Below, in pieces: positions 44,761-59,623 of a stretch of DNA of 64,000 nt; positions within the stretch are counted from its first letter, which is position 1; each line of letters opens with the position of its first letter. The translations under genes and the position numbers were made by a program. The notes below the pieces were generated by a model. The model searched no databases. It saw only the letters and a program-made list of their open reading frames with translations, and had not been told where the DNA came from. The DNA lies in assembly GCA_027604185.1 (NCBI GenBank), contig JADGKB010000006.1, positions 124,001 through 188,000 of the forward strand, given 5' to 3'. The DNA comes from Boothiomyces macroporosus (Eukaryota; Chytridiomycota; Chytridiomycetes; Rhizophydiales; Terramycetaceae).

Positions 44761-45163
44761 ATGCGAGATTTGTTTCACCACTTGCTTTTTCCAACTAAAA
44801 AATTACAGATAAAGGAAGCCGATTGGGATACGTATTGCGAGCCTTGTAAAAGAAAGTGGGAGCAGTATTATCGCGACTTGGGATGGGTGGAAGCCGACTC
44901 TGATGACGAGCCAGAGCTGCAATATCTGACACCAGAGATGATCCAGATATTCAGAAACTCGGAGATCTTTAGAATGGAAAGTAAATAGAGATTTAATAGT
45001 AGAAAAACGGACCAGAATGCAGCTGCCAGTTGTAGAAGCGGAAGTCTTGGAGATTGAAGAAGATTACAAAACTGCTGCATTGAAGGCCAGATTAGACGGT
45101 CGCTTCAAGGAGGGCGAAAAACGGAAGCCCGTTGTTTGGCCAGTACTTGCCATGTCATTTTAA
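44761..45163 (+). CDS. Gemin8-like SMN-complex protein
   Basis: Exons 44761-44980 and 45000-45163 are joined across a 19-nt intron and give 127 residues. RKWEQYYRDLGW matches the tryptophan/tyrosine motif of Gemin8. The helical segment TPEMIQIFRNSEIFR and the C-terminus, with FKEGEKRKPVVWPVLAMSF at the very end, match the conserved Gemin8 ending (F..H....P.YWPVIPLKF in animals). Gemin8 bridges SMN to Gemin6/7 during assembly of Sm cores on spliceosomal snRNAs. Its presence suits a genome so dependent on splicing. The ATG at 44761 follows an A-rich tract. Confidence 0.72.
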
Positions 45164-45170
45164 ATTATAG

Positions 45171-45290
45171 ATGCAATGATGAAACTCTTATCCTTGCACT
45201 GAATACTTGATCTGCAGCCAGAAAGAGGAATAAAGTACCTTTCTGGTCAGCATTTCAAGATCAATGTAGATAGTAAGGGTGACTGAGCAT
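45171..45290 (+). ncRNA. candidate C/D-box snoRNA
   Basis: A C box ATGATGA (45176-45182) and a D box CTGA (45283-45286) are flanked by complementary ATGC (45171-45174) and GCAT (45287-45290), the terminal-stem geometry of a C/D snoRNA. A D'-like CTGA lies at 45199-45202. No clear C' box is visible. It lies directly after the Gemin8 stop on the same strand and contains the likely Gemin8 AATAAA (45229-45234), so it might overlap that 3' UTR. These are short motifs and chance occurrence is possible. Confidence 0.35.
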
Positions 45291-45312
45291 TAAATGTAAA
45301 TAAAAAGTGGAT

Positions 45313-46023
45313 TTACTTGAATCTCGATTTGACAGTTCCGTCTTGCATTCCAAAGTATACACCATCGGATAATCCACAGAATAAGCCAGTTTCAACAATA
45401 CCTGGAATTACTTGCAATTTCAAATCAAGGGATTTAGGATCTTTGATTTCCCCAAAGTCAGCATCAACAACAAACATTCCGTTGTCAGTGACGACTGGGC
45501 CAGCTTTGGCAGTTGCCATTCGCAGAACTGGCTTTCCTCCTAATTCCTTTATTCTGTCCATAACAGCTACATAAGCGGAAGGAACTACTTCAATTGGCAC
45601 TCCCTTTTTCCATTGTTGACCAAGAGCAGAGGAATCTTTACGATAATCAGCAACAATAAACCACTTTGCACTATTTGCAATCAACAATTTTTCCTGCAAT
45701 TGACAAGCACCACCACCTTTAATGGCATTCAATCCGTCATCTACCTCATCAGCTCCATCAAAAGTAACGTCAATTTTAGGATATTGGTTAAGAGTAGCCA
45801 ATGGAAGTCCGTGTTGAACAATCAGCTGTTGCGATTGGAAAGAAGATGGAATACATGCCTTGATATCCAGAGATTCCTGTTTAACTCTTTCTGCTAAACG
45901 CTGCACTGCGTAGACAACCGTTGAGCCAGACCCAATTCCGATAATCTTTGTGGATGCGTTGATTTGCTGGTCGATTGCTTGGAAAGAAGCCTTCTGCTTT
46001 GCTAGTTCTGCCAAGTCTGCCAT
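45313..46023 (-). CDS. ribose-5-phosphate isomerase A
   Basis: This single-exon gene encodes 236 residues from ATG 46023. The frame is open 24 codons further, but the internal start matches the family N-terminus MADLAELAKQ. Conserved motifs are GIGSGSTVVYAV, PSSFQSQQLI, DVTFDGADEVD, KGGGA and GIVETGLF. The enzyme interconverts ribose-5-phosphate and ribulose-5-phosphate in the pentose phosphate pathway and so supplies both AROM (erythrose-4-P) and ADE5,7 (PRPP) routes that are also encoded nearby. There is no sign of regulation in the sequence. Confidence 0.95.
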   Translation of the reverse strand: MADLAELAKQKASFQAIDQQINASTKIIGIGSGSTVVYAVQRLAERVKQESLDIKACIPSSFQSQQLIVQHGLPLATLNQYPKIDVTFDGADEVDDGLNAIKGGGACQLQEKLLIANSAKWFIVADYRKDSSALGQQWKKGVPIEVVPSAYVAVMDRIKELGGKPVLRMATAKAGPVVTDNGMFVVDADFGEIKDPKSLDLKLQVIPGIVETGLFCGLSDGVYFGMQDGTVKSRFK

Positions 46024-46135
46024 TGCCCTACGAAAAATTGTTGCAACAAAAAAAAGGTGTTTCAGAATTTGATGCAGCAGTGGGTCTGTAATCAATCATG
46101 AATCAAGTATTTTTTATTTAATGCAAGCCTGCGGG

Positions 46136-47580
46136 TTAGAAAATGTGCTTTTGGAATGCCTCAGAATTTGCAAATCTGGCAATCTTGTTATCTATCAAAG
46201 AGTCCTTTATGTGAGAATCCAGTGTATCAAATAAATCGATATGCAGCTTGTCTGAAGTTGACAGCTCCTGTACTTTTTTGCAAATGTCGACTTTCATCTT
46301 GAACGGAAGATTCATCTGACATTAGTTCAAAGTACCTCATTGATTGCATTCGCCATTAGGAATTCTTCCACAATGCGGTTTCTTTGCACTTTGAGTAAAC
46401 CGATATTTCCCATTCGTGCGATTTTGCGATATTGCTCAATAGCTTGGATGAATATTAGAGTTTCCACGCAATATTCTCGTGCCAAAAAGTCGCTGAATAA
46501 TTCCAAGAGCGCAGGGGTAGCTAAAATTTTGTTTAGTAATTCCCTTAAATCTGACCTTTTGGAATTTTGATCCAAGACAAGTTGCTTTGGTTTTAATATA
46601 AACAATTTCTGGGTCGCATTTGGGTTGATAGTGCAGGTAGTACCTGTAGAGCTGGTCCTCCGGTGATCTATTGTCTTTCTGAACTGTTTTTGTGGAGCAT
46701 TGTAAGCTCTTTGATCCAACCACTTTGTGTAGAACATCATAATCAATGGATAGATCAATGCCAAAAAGTAGAGCACCGGCAAGCACATTAGTTTCAAAAT
46801 TGCAATATAGTCGACTGGTGAAAAGTAATATGCAACTGATTCAAACACATAGATTGACATTACTAGAATTTCAAGCCAGTATTGATTCGTGATTCCAAAT
46901 GCGTGATATTTAACACTATATTAGCAGCAGTGTACCTTTTGCAAATAACTATCAGTACAATACTCTGAATAATTATTAGACCAACGTGTACGCTACCCCA
47001 AATTTGTACGAATAGAGATTTGGGTAGTGCAGCCCACAATACAACATACAGGGCTATCACGAAGCAGGAAATAATAGCGTACAGTGTCCAGATATACCTT
47101 GTGGAAACTAGCGGTTTTACTCTTTTCAAGTGATCTTCCAGATTATTGGGCAACCCTGAATTTCTAGACTGATGAACTTGCTGCTGAAGGGTAAGAAATT
47201 GCTGTTGGTTATAATATCGCATATATATTGGTGCATAAGCGTAAACTGCTAGAATTTCTAGGTTAGATATATCTACGAGCAATGTCTGTTAGCAGGATAA
47301 ATACACCGCTATGAGGAATAACACCTTGCTTCATTAGAAAGAGTAATGCGACATGAACTGTATCGATGAATGCTTGAAATTGTACAAGAATCCATGAACG
47401 GTGAATTATTGCTGGTTCATTCCTAAAGTAGATAAATAATGGCAGTGAAGCTGTCAATAAGAGGATCTGTATTGATAATCTAATGGACAGGTATAGGGAT
47501 TCGCTATCCATAGGAAACTGTTGTGGGTCTACTATTTTCCATCCATGGTTACGCGCCATTGTTTGCCCAACGATGCCCAT
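46136..47580 (-). CDS. seven-transmembrane RGS protein
   Basis: Four exons (47580-47277, 47257-46936, 46915-46336, 46315-46136) with introns of 19, 20 and 20 nt encode 461 residues. Seven hydrophobic segments occupy about residues 25-275. A basic cytosolic linker and an RGS domain follow (LNKILATPALLELFSDFLAREYCVETLIFI, then I..EFL..NA..E, and C-terminal helix DLFDTLDSHIKDSLIDNK completed by the last exon). RGS domains accelerate GTP hydrolysis by G-alpha; the 7TM-RGS layout is known from plant RGS1 and some fungi. The ATG at 47580 overlaps the divergent DNAAF4 start; ATG 47559 is the alternative and would leave 13 bp. Confidence 0.9.
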
Positions 47581-49001
47581 AGTCGTAAAAGGAGAGATTT
47601 GTGATTCAAACAATCAGTTGGTAATCACTATACCGTTAAGGAACGTTCATCCAACCAAAGTAGATGTTTATTCGAATGATCTCTATGTTAAAGTCCACTT
47701 TCCTCCATACTTTTTCGAATATGATTTATACGACAGGATAGATCCAGAAGAGAGTGTCGCATCTATTGGGGAGGGGTTAGCGATACTAAAGTTACAAAAA
47801 AGAGAACCCAAGCTGTGGGACAAGACTCAATACACGGGAGATGATATTAAAGAAAGAAGACAAAAGGCAGAGGAGGAACAGCTTAAATTTGAAAAGGAGG
47901 TTCCTCGTCATTAATACTAGAAAAAGCATTCGAAGCTCGTCCAGAAGAGAGAGAAAGAGCGGGATCTTGTTCGTACACAAATCACGGTTGAGCAAGAGAA
48001 GAGGGAAAGTATTCAAAAAATAAAGGACAAGGAACTTGAAGACACAAAGAATAATTTGGCTTCATGGTCAAACGAAATTAGGGAAAAGGAGATCCAAGCA
48101 AAGTTAGATAAACAAGAGATGGAAAGCAAACAGTTTATAAAGGAAAAGAACGATTCAGGATTCTTTACCAGCGAAGATTATTCCTCTGCGACGAAAAAGA
48201 ATTCCATAGGAACAGTTATATTTACAGACGAAGACATGGTTGTAAAAAACACGGATGATTTGGATCAGATAAAGCTGGAAAGTGATGACGATTCTGATAT
48301 TGATGTGGAAGCAATACGAGCGTCTGTACGAGCAAAGCTATACAAGGATGATTCACCTGCTCCACGACGCGAAGGCACAACTAATGTCAATATTTCATTC
48401 TCATCAAGAGGATCTATTCCTACTACAACAGCGAGAGAAACTGAAGATGGTACTTTCTACTAACAACAGAAAAATGGATGACTAGAATCAAGCTGATAAA
48501 AGCTATGCATGCAAGAAACGAAGAAAACAAGACTGCTGAAATCAAGGAAGGAGAAACATGTACACATCACTAATTGTAGCGGAAACTTTGAAAGAAAAGG
48601 GGGATAATCAGTTCAAGCTTGGTAACTTTGATGGTGCGCTCAACGCATACCATGACTCACTAACGCTCGACCCGTTAAACTACAATTGTTTATCCAACAG
48701 AGCGGCATGTTACTTGAAAAAACAAGAGTTAGAAAACTGTATCAAAGACTGCACTAGAGCATTGGAGTTGGTGGAACGTGAAGAAACAATCATCAAGGAC
48801 GAGTTGAAAAAAGACGATGGGCTCTTGAACGACCGCTTAGCAATTAAAGTAAAGTTGTACGCTCGACGGGGATCTGCGTATTCTGTGAATGATTTGAAAA
48901 AAGGTCTTGAGGATTACGAATCCGCATTGAAAATAGATCCACAGAATACTAAAATCCAACAAGATGTTGATCAATTGCGAAATATGCTCAATAAAGCCTA
49001 A
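47573..49001 (+). CDS. DNAAF4: dynein axonemal assembly factor 4 (DYX1C1)
   Basis: Four exons (47573-47899, 47921-48449, 48470-48559, 48580-49001) with introns of 21, 20 and 20 nt encode 455 residues (human 420). The order is an N-terminal CS/p23 domain (LVITIPLRNV, YVKVHFPPYFFEY), a charged coiled coil, the EKWMTRIKLIKAMHAR linker and three C-terminal TPR repeats (KEKGDNQFKLGNFDGALNAY, NRAACYLKKQELENCI, GLEDYESALKIDP). DNAAF4 works with HSP90/HSP70 to preassemble axonemal dynein arms. Its presence is direct evidence for motile flagella in the life cycle. Intron 48450-48469 contains a perfect CTACTAAC. Confidence 0.93.
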
Positions 49002-49249
49002 ATGTTGGTCATTCCTTGACGGTCATTTTGGGGACATTGGCTCAGCGGCCCATTAGACCGCTTACGGCAAGTTATACCACAATTTACGGTTGCCTGCAGC
49101 CAAAGCTAAATGAAACAAAAGGATTAGATAAAGGTGAGCACATTTCCTTTGATTTTACCTTTTGTCATGTATTTCCAAATGGCGAGAATTCTCCCCACGA
49201 ATATGGAGGGCACATGTCAACATGACAAAATATTTTTCTTTTCGCCAAA

Positions 49250-50738
49250 ATGATAACTGAACTGGACCACTATGAAAAGGTAGAATCCCAGCTTATAGTA
49301 GATTTTGCATTTGATTGCGACAGCGCATGACAAATATCAGCTCACTATGAATGGAATCTTGACCCTTGAAGTAGAATGTAGTACTTTGAATGAAAAGACT
49401 TTGAAAGATATGTTGTTCAGGACTGTAGCGGATAACAGTAGACTGTCTTCGCTTATCAGAGACGGCTATTTTGTTCCGGCGGGAGAAACGCTGCAAGATT
49501 TAGAATTGGATTATTCCGTTCAAAATGTTCCTCTAAACTGGTCTGAAAAAGCACAGGAAATGGTTATTGAAAGCGAAATGAATAATCCTGTCAAATCACA
49601 CTATCTGCCTTGGAGAATTCGATTCTATCTATCACCTAGCTTTAAAAGGGATGGGAAATCCTTTATGCAGCTGCATATTGGTCTTTCAATGCTCCACACA
49701 CTGACTGATGGGATGGGTGTTACCATTATCATGAAGTCGCTTGTTGAAAATTTGCACAAAGCAATTACCAGCAAGAGCAAAATACCAATAGACACCCCAT
49801 TAAATGAAGAAATAATACCAAATGCCTTTTCATCTGTGTCAATCCTTGACCCTAGATTAAAAATTGCGTGGTATGTCTGGCCATTCCTATTTCTATGGAG
49901 ACTGCTGTTTGGCCTTTGGTTTGCAATCAACGCTATATCAGGGCTATTCTTTCCAACTGTAGATTACAAGAGCAAGCTGGATCCAACCCTAATTGAAGTA
50001 AAATCAATGGAAAATGTAAATTCACACAGATACCTCAGATTGGATAAAGATACCACAAGCAAACTTCGAAATATCGCTAGAGAGCACGGTGGATCAGTGA
50101 CCTCATTATTGGAAAGCGCTGCTTGTATAGCATATGCTAAAATGTCTGAAAGCTACGGTAGGGACACCAGTTACTTTACATTTACCAACATGGTCAATAT
50201 CCGGCCATTTTGTTCTAACCGTGACGTTATACCTCATTTAAAAGGAAATGCAATCTTGAATGCACTAGAATACCGTTATGAAATGAATGATGAAGAAAGT
50301 TTCTGGTGGCATATATCCGAAATGAAAAGAAGAATACAAAGAATCAGTATGCATGTTGGACCCTCTTGCAGAATGATAAATGTGATGCCAGTACATCTGA
50401 CTGCTATGTTATTTTGTGTTCAAAAAGTTACTCATTGGAGGGATAGTGCATTCTTGTTTAGTAATGTTGGCATGTTTGAGGGTGAACAGTTAAATTGGGC
50501 TCCAAAGATCAAAGTCTTGAATGTAATTGGCTCGTCGAGCAATGTGTATGAAGGAAATCGTAATTTAATCAATATTACCTGTCTCACTATTGACGGTAGA
50601 TTAGGCTTTAGCTTTGTGTTCCCAAACAACCTTGTTCCATTGGAAGATGCAGATTATTTTATCAAGACATACCAACTGGTTTTACAAGAAATTCTAAAGA
50701 ACAAAGAAGTACTAGTTGGTGACTTGAAAAATCTCTAA
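49250..50738 (+). CDS. HxxxD acyltransferase, membrane-associated, copy 1
   Basis: Exons 49250-49279 and 49302-50738 are joined across a 22-nt intron and give 488 residues. The protein is of the condensation/alcohol-acetyltransferase or wax-ester-synthase superfamily. The catalytic HxxxDG appears as HTLTDG (about residues 142-147), and the C-terminal half has a FSNVGMFEGEQLNW block like the structural D/N-F-G-W element of that fold. A hydrophobic hairpin near residues 200-225 suggests membrane association. The 10-codon first exon is accepted because the tandem paralogue at 51186 has the equivalent sequence. The acyl donor and acceptor cannot be deduced. Confidence 0.82.
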
Positions 50739-51185
50739 TATAAATTTTAATATTGAATACCTTTGCCCCAATCTTTACGGCTCCTAGTTCAATAAGTCCG
50801 CCGATGGAAAACTGCGTTTCATGTAACTTTTTTTGGATGTGAATATCCCATTTAACTTCCACCTACCAATACTACATGGTGAATTTATTGATTCAGAGTT
50901 TGGACATCACCTAAAATCTTGAACTGGCCTGCTATATATGTGAGTTTTTTTATGGAATATCGGTGGTGGCTATTTTCATGTGCTTGGCTCCAATTTTGGA
51001 TCTGGACGGAACGGTCAATCTGCGACAAGTGTATAATCAACAACAAAGGATATAGATATCTGCTATCGGATAGCATTCATCATGGAATCACTCCTGATGG
51101 AGAAACCCTGACCAATTTATACAGTGATATTTACTGAACGGCTGGGGCACTGACTTATAAAAGCAACTGCAAGAAAATCTTTACC
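50739..51185. other. 447-bp interval with unresolved frames
   Basis: It lies between the two acyltransferases. On the minus strand a 40-codon stretch (WDIHIQKKLHETQFSIGG, near 50740-50860) and GQFKILGDV (about 50905-50935) look protein-like. On the plus strand a Trp/Cys-rich frame covers 50919-51137. I could not join either set with introns of the usual size, so I annotate no gene. It may be a decayed or missed gene. Confidence 0.3.
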
Positions 51186-52655
51186 ATGAATTATTTCGAC
51201 AAATTAGTCCACGTACTGAATACCGGAAACGACCAGTCAGAGCTATCTATTGGGGGACTTTCAACCGTGGAGATCGAAACAGTAGCTACTATTAATTTCT
51301 AGGGACACCTTTCCAATGATACAATCAAGGATGCATTGAACAGGACAATTACCAAGAATTCTAGATTATCTTCAATTATTAGGGATTTCGACACTGTTCC
51401 TGCCGGAGATGTGCTCTCAGACTTGGTTGTAAACTGCAAGATAACCAAAGTGCAAGAAAACTGGGATATGAAGGCAAAACAGGCAACTTTAGAGTTTTTG
51501 TTAAACTATCAGATCGACCACACTCAATTGCCATGGCATATGGAATTTTTCAAATCTCCAATATTCAAAAAGGGAGATAAAAAGTATGTGGAGCTACATG
51601 TCGGAATTAAAATCTCACATGCACTGACAGATGGTATGGGAATGACGATGATTTTGAAATCATTTGTGGAAAGTTTGTCTGAAGCGATGGAATCCAAAGA
51701 ACCTATCTCGCAAGATACTCTTCTTACAAAGGAAGGAGGTCCTTGCTCATACAAGCATCAGAAAATCTTGGATCCAAGATTTGGTGATTTCGGGATATTT
51801 TGGATCTTTGTTTTCCTATGGAGAGCAATTTATGGGCAGTTAATCTTACTTTATATTCTACATGGCTTATTCTTTCCTGTCTACAAGTACAAGAGCTCAC
51901 TGGATCCAGCGGCACTGAAGAATAAAAAGGTGGAACGGTTGAATGGGTATCGCCACTTGAAAATCAACAAGGATTTAACTGAAAGCTTGAGGGCAAAAGC
52001 AAGAGCACAGGGATCCACTGTAGGAAGTGCCTTACAAGCCGCTTGTATGATTGCGTCAAGGAAATTGATTGAAAAGAAAGATGGCCATAGCGAATATTTC
52101 AACTATGTCAACATCGTCAACATTAGACCTTTTAGTGTTTGCGAACCGCATGTTATTTCAGAGATGAAGGGGAATTCTATTCTTAATCACAACAACTATG
52201 GCTATCATATGACTTCAAAAGATTTGTTTTGGGAACACGCCAAAAAATTAAAACACAAAATGAATCACTTGGTATCCTATACTGGGGCTTCATGCAAGAT
52301 GCTACTAATGATCCCGCGTCAAGTTATACTGCAATTATACAGTTTGCAAAAAGTTCACCACCAGAGAGACTACTCTTTCGTTATGTCTAACGTTGGCAAT
52401 TTCAACAGAGACCAAGTCAGCTGGGCACCAAAGATTACTGTAAAAGACGTTTGTGGAACTGCCAGTACCAACTTTAGAGGAAACAGGTGCTTGTTTGGTG
52501 TTACCAGCATAACTATTGATGGCGAACTAGGATTGAATATTGTCTTTCCAGCTTATTACGTCCCCGATGAAGATGCGGATTTCTTTGTAGAAATGCTTGA
52601 ACATGCACTCGCGTCTGCTGTTGAAATCAACGCACCATTAGTAGCAGAATGCTAA
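51186..52655 (+). CDS. HxxxD acyltransferase, membrane-associated, copy 2
   Basis: Exons 51186-51281 and 51303-52655 are joined across a 21-nt intron and give 482 residues. It is collinear with copy 1: catalytic HALTDG, hydrophobic hairpin GIFWIFVFLWRAIYG.., VNIVNIRPFS, and the SNVGNFNRDQVSW block. The intron lies in both genes shortly after the first helix but at different codons (after residue 10 in copy 1, residue 32 in copy 2), so at least one was gained, lost or shifted after duplication. The substrate is unknown. A short direct repeat of GTTAGTAGCAGAATG straddles the end of this gene (52635-52690). Confidence 0.82.
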
Positions 52656-52800
52656 CTATTAATAAACGTTGAACTGTTAGTAGCAGAATGTAACTGTAAA
52701 CTTTATCTTACTGATGACACCTTGCAAATCACTACAATCCGCATCCGGGCAAAGCCACTTTTCATCACCAAAAAATCATTCGCAATTAATCTCCTTGCTA

Positions 52801-57522
<4,722 letters not shown>

Positions 57523-57548
57523 AATAAAGTAGTCTCTCAATTACATAT

Positions 57549-58927
57549 TTATTTACTAATCTCATATATCAAGCACATATTGGTGGATACACCTTCCCAG
57601 CCTCGTGTTCCTGAAGTTGTCACTAAAAAAGATTCATTGAAATCTAGATTAATTACAAATTACGCATTGCAGAGATTAGTCCACCATGATGACCAGGTAT
57701 AATAGAGAACGGTACTAAAGGTGCCAACAAATCTTGGTCAACAGACACATCAGCAGATTTTTCTTCAGGCTTGGGAATTGGTTCATTATTAGCACTGAAA
57801 AAGTCCATATTGAATGAATCATTAGCAAATGATGGAAAGAGATCATTGTTTTCGGTCTGGAACATTGCTTGATCTGCATTTGGTTTAACTGGTTTTGCTG
57901 TGGCTACTTCTTGTGCCAAATGTTCTAGATCCCAAAGTCTCAAATTATCGTGGGAGGCACTAGAGTTACTTTGTGTTACATTAGTAGATGCCTTGAAGGT
58001 AATGCTCCTACGGAGCTAACTCTTCCAGAGCTATTTGGCAGTTTCAAAGTTTGAAGAAGACTGCCTGAGGCATAATCAATCTCATCCACTGAAGCGTTTC
58101 TTCGGCCAACATACATTTTGGAGCCATCTGCGCTCCAACATGCCGACATTGACCAAGCGGGAGCTCCAGAAATACTGGCAGGTATCTTTTTAACAAATCC
58201 ATCTTTTTTGCGAATATCGTAAATATAAATAGACCCGTCATAACAGTTTGCAAGAAATACATTTGTCTAGGTTAGTGATGTATACATTATTGGGATGAAA
58301 CTCTAATGCCGTTATGTGAGTAGACAAATCTGAATATTCGGTTATCACTGACCCATCATCCAAGTCCCATAGCTTGACTAATTTGTCCCATGAGCCGCTA
58401 ACTAGTGATCTTTCTTCTGGTGCAATTTGAAGTGCAGAAACCACATTTTTGTGTCCTTTCAGAACATGCTGCAGCTAGATTAATGGCAGTTACTTTTCCT
58501 TCTTCGTGTCTAACAGTCCATAGATTAATATTGCCCGTTTGATTTCCAGTTACCAGCCATACAGCCTCAGAGTGCACATCCATGCTGTATACAGGTGATA
58601 TTTTAGGTGGGTCTTCTGGTGTTGGTCCTGGTCCATCTTCATTTTCCCAAGCAGATATCAATGCTCCACCTTTCTGGATAGTATCTACCAACCCATGCTT
58701 TTGCGCACCAGTAAGATTCGCGCCGCCATTAACAGATGCGATAGTATCATATTTTCTAATGAACCCTAGCATTAGGATTGGTAACCATCTTCGCCTCCAG
58801 TAAAGATCCATTTGTAATTCCTTGTCGCTACCGAGGCATTGATTCCGCATGGATGAACTGCCGATATCTCTAATCAGGTAAGAATTACTGTGGGGACAAT
58901 CTCTAGCTTTTTCTCCTCCTGAACCAT
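57549..58927 (-). CDS. SPT8: SAGA complex subunit SPT8 (WD40)
   Basis: Seven exons (58927-58889, 58867-58786, 58765-58494, 58474-58286, 58266-57980, 57959-57664, 57643-57549) with introns of 21, 20, 19, 19, 20 and 20 nt encode 419 residues. WD40 repeats read WIFTGGEDGFIRKYD, VTGNQTGNINLWTVRHEEG, LVSGSWDKLVKLWDL and, across an intron, LLIASHDNLRLWDL. The last exon, found only by splicing, supplies SGTRGWEGVST, the conserved SPT8 ending. SPT8 links SAGA to TBP. The acidic N-terminal extension of yeast Spt8 is absent. The first acceptor is GAG, rare here. The stop is 26 bp from the AROM stop; the start is 31 bp from the U1A-like start. Confidence 0.93.
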
Positions 58928-58958
58928 CTTTGAGAAAAATTATTTTTTTGCGATCTTC

Positions 58959-59607
58959 ATGACTTCAATACCACCAAATCAGACTCTATATGTGCGAGGA
59001 TTGAACGATAAAATCCCTAAATTACAACTCAAGAAACAGCTTTATTTCCTGTTCAGTCAGTTTGGACGAGTCCTGGATATCGTAGCAAAAAAGACAATCA
59101 AAGAACGGGGACAAGCGTTTATTTGCTTTGATGATCTGCAAGGAGCAGCGGCAGCAATGAGGACGCTTCAAGGATTTGTGATTTTCAACAAACCGATGGT
59201 ACGTACGAGTTTATTCTAGACAATCCAGTACAGCAAGACAAAATCCAACGTAATAAAGATTAGAGATGGCACCCTGTTCAAGAAAGAAAAGAGAGGAAGA
59301 GAAGACGAAGACGAAGGTGAAAACAAGCGAACCAGATTGGACGATCAAGGTAGATTTGCTTTAAATGATAGACCATCAAACCCTGTTTGTTACCAATCTG
59401 CCACCAACAGCAACAGAAGATTCAGTAGCTACTCTATTCCAGCAATACGACGGGTTTGTTGAGCTTCGAATGGTGCCAGCAAAGCCGGGGATTGCTTATG
59501 TGGAATTTACGTCTTTGGAGAACGCAGTCGCAGCATTGAACGTTCTCAATGGATATGTCATCACTCCAACTAATACATTGAAAATAGTATTACATAATTC
59601 TGAATAA
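58959..59607 (+). CDS. U1A/U2B''-type spliceosomal RRM protein
   Basis: Exons 58959-59198, 59220-59349 and 59372-59607, with introns of 21 and 22 nt, encode 201 residues. Two RRM domains flank a short charged linker. RRM1 starts NQTLYVRGLNDKI and has RGQAFICFDD and KPMTIQYSKTKS, the pattern of U1A/U2B''. RRM2 has TLFVTNLPP and ends LKIVLHNSE. Fungi usually keep one protein of this type serving U1 or U2 snRNP. RNP1 here is RGQAFICF. AATAAA (59603-59608) overlaps the TAA stop. Confidence 0.93.
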
Positions 59608-59623
59608 ACTTTATTGAAATGAA

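Noticed and set aside
45154..45170. A 17-nt GT-AG segment overlapping the Gemin8 stop that would extend the protein
   Set aside because: The unspliced end WPVLAMSF matches the conserved Gemin8 C-terminus, so the TAA at 45161-45163 is the natural stop.
49031..49075. A tRNA-like GGCTCAGCGG segment downstream of DNAAF4
   Set aside because: No matching acceptor stem or T-arm could be built.
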